Part shown: piece after piece, positions 63,804 to 64,000 of the stretch
How positions within the stretch are numbered: the stretch's first letter is position 1
How the letters are laid out: the number at the start of each line of letters is the position of its first letter
Virus record (IMG/VR): IMGVR_UViG_3300044641_010298
Coordinates: 40,213 to 104,212 of that record
Strand: one strand, 5' to 3'
Length of the DNA stretch: 64,000 bases
From: a virus
Program-made: the position numbers and the translations under genes
Notes under the pieces: model-generated
Told to the model about the DNA's origin: nothing
What the model saw: the letters and a program-made list of their open reading frames with translations, nothing else
Databases searched by the model: none

Positions 63804-63983
63804 TCAGAACTCGTTTGGCCGCGCGCTCTGGTGCATCTTCTTGAGGATCTCCTGCTCGCGGGCATCGATCTCCGCCTCGCGTCGGACGAAGGCCTCGGTC
63901 GCCTGCTTCAGCCGGCGGGCGGTGAGCCAGAGCATCGAGGTGTAGACACCGGTGATCGCAGCGATCGCAGCGATGGGCCCCAT
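63804..63983 (-). CDS. 59-residue membrane-anchored coiled coil
   Basis: Start ATG 63981-63983 with GGGAGG ahead (a GTG two codons earlier is possible). MGPIAAIAAITGVYTSMLWL is a membrane helix; the rest (ATEAFVRREAEIDAREQEIL) is a charged coiled coil. Its promoter lies beyond the window edge. Confidence 0.6.
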   Translation of the reverse strand: MGPIAAIAAITGVYTSMLWLTARRLKQATEAFVRREAEIDAREQEILKKMHQSARPNEF

Positions 63984-64000
63984 GATCACGCCTCCCCATA

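Overview
This window reads as part of a large tailed-phage genome (contractile tail, T4-like baseplate and late-transcription genes). The evidence is a baseplate block with gp6/baseplate-J, gp25 and gp5/gpV-type proteins, a gp55-type late sigma factor, PhoH, two long fibre proteins, and dense leftward genes with ATGA/TAATG overlaps. The host cannot be named from the sequence. No tRNA, integrase or CRISPR array was seen.

Layout. (1) 1-9465, leftward: tail/baseplate structural genes and the gp55-like sigma. (2) 9458-25840, leftward: a surface-sugar island with about eight glycosyltransferases, Gmd and Fcl (GDP-fucose route), a UDP-glucose-dehydrogenase-like enzyme, a 4,6-dehydratase + cupin + DegT aminotransferase set (suggesting a dTDP-3-amino-3,6-dideoxy sugar), three methyltransferases and one PD-(D/E)XK nuclease. 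(3) 25925-31702: two fibre proteins with the same C-terminal module, two small lectin-like proteins and PhoH. (4) 31758-38908: a rightward Cys-rich sigma-region-4-like protein, a bidirectional terminator, an Hc1-like basic protein, a degenerate chaperonin-like protein and the PrkA/SpoVR/YeaH trio. (5) 39034-48777: a zincin and a set of otherwise unrelated proteins that begin with the same kind of N-terminal tag (M-x-I-x-E-x-x-L-R-x-I-I-R-E-E). Most of their operons are preceded by a GATATGTAG box. (6) About 45-64 kb: a visibly GC-rich region of about 55 tiny genes, most with their own promoter, broken only by an AT-rich rightward HNH-endonuclease insertion with a structured RNA in front of it.

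Two observations stand out. First, 37 near-identical promoters in the GC-rich region: CGTGCG (often in a CCCGTGCGGG palindrome), then 17 bp, then an extended -10 TGnTAnnAT. Thirty-one have the exact CGTGCG/17-bp form, and all read leftward into one or a few very small genes. This looks like an early host-takeover region run by a dedicated promoter class. Second, the N-terminal tag of region 5 carries an I/L-x-E site at a near-constant position, like the capsid-targeting sequences of T4 internal proteins cut by the gp21 prohead protease. I infer that region 5 encodes cargo packaged in the head and ejected with the DNA, made late from the GATATGTAG box. Cargo would include a kinase-like protein, a winged-helix-like protein and four paralogues with a C-terminal GPxGxxQAxE box.

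Many micro-genes (17-59 codons) are listed here from direct reading of the DNA; several encode single-pass membrane peptides. Function is unknown for most of the GC-rich genes and is stated as such.
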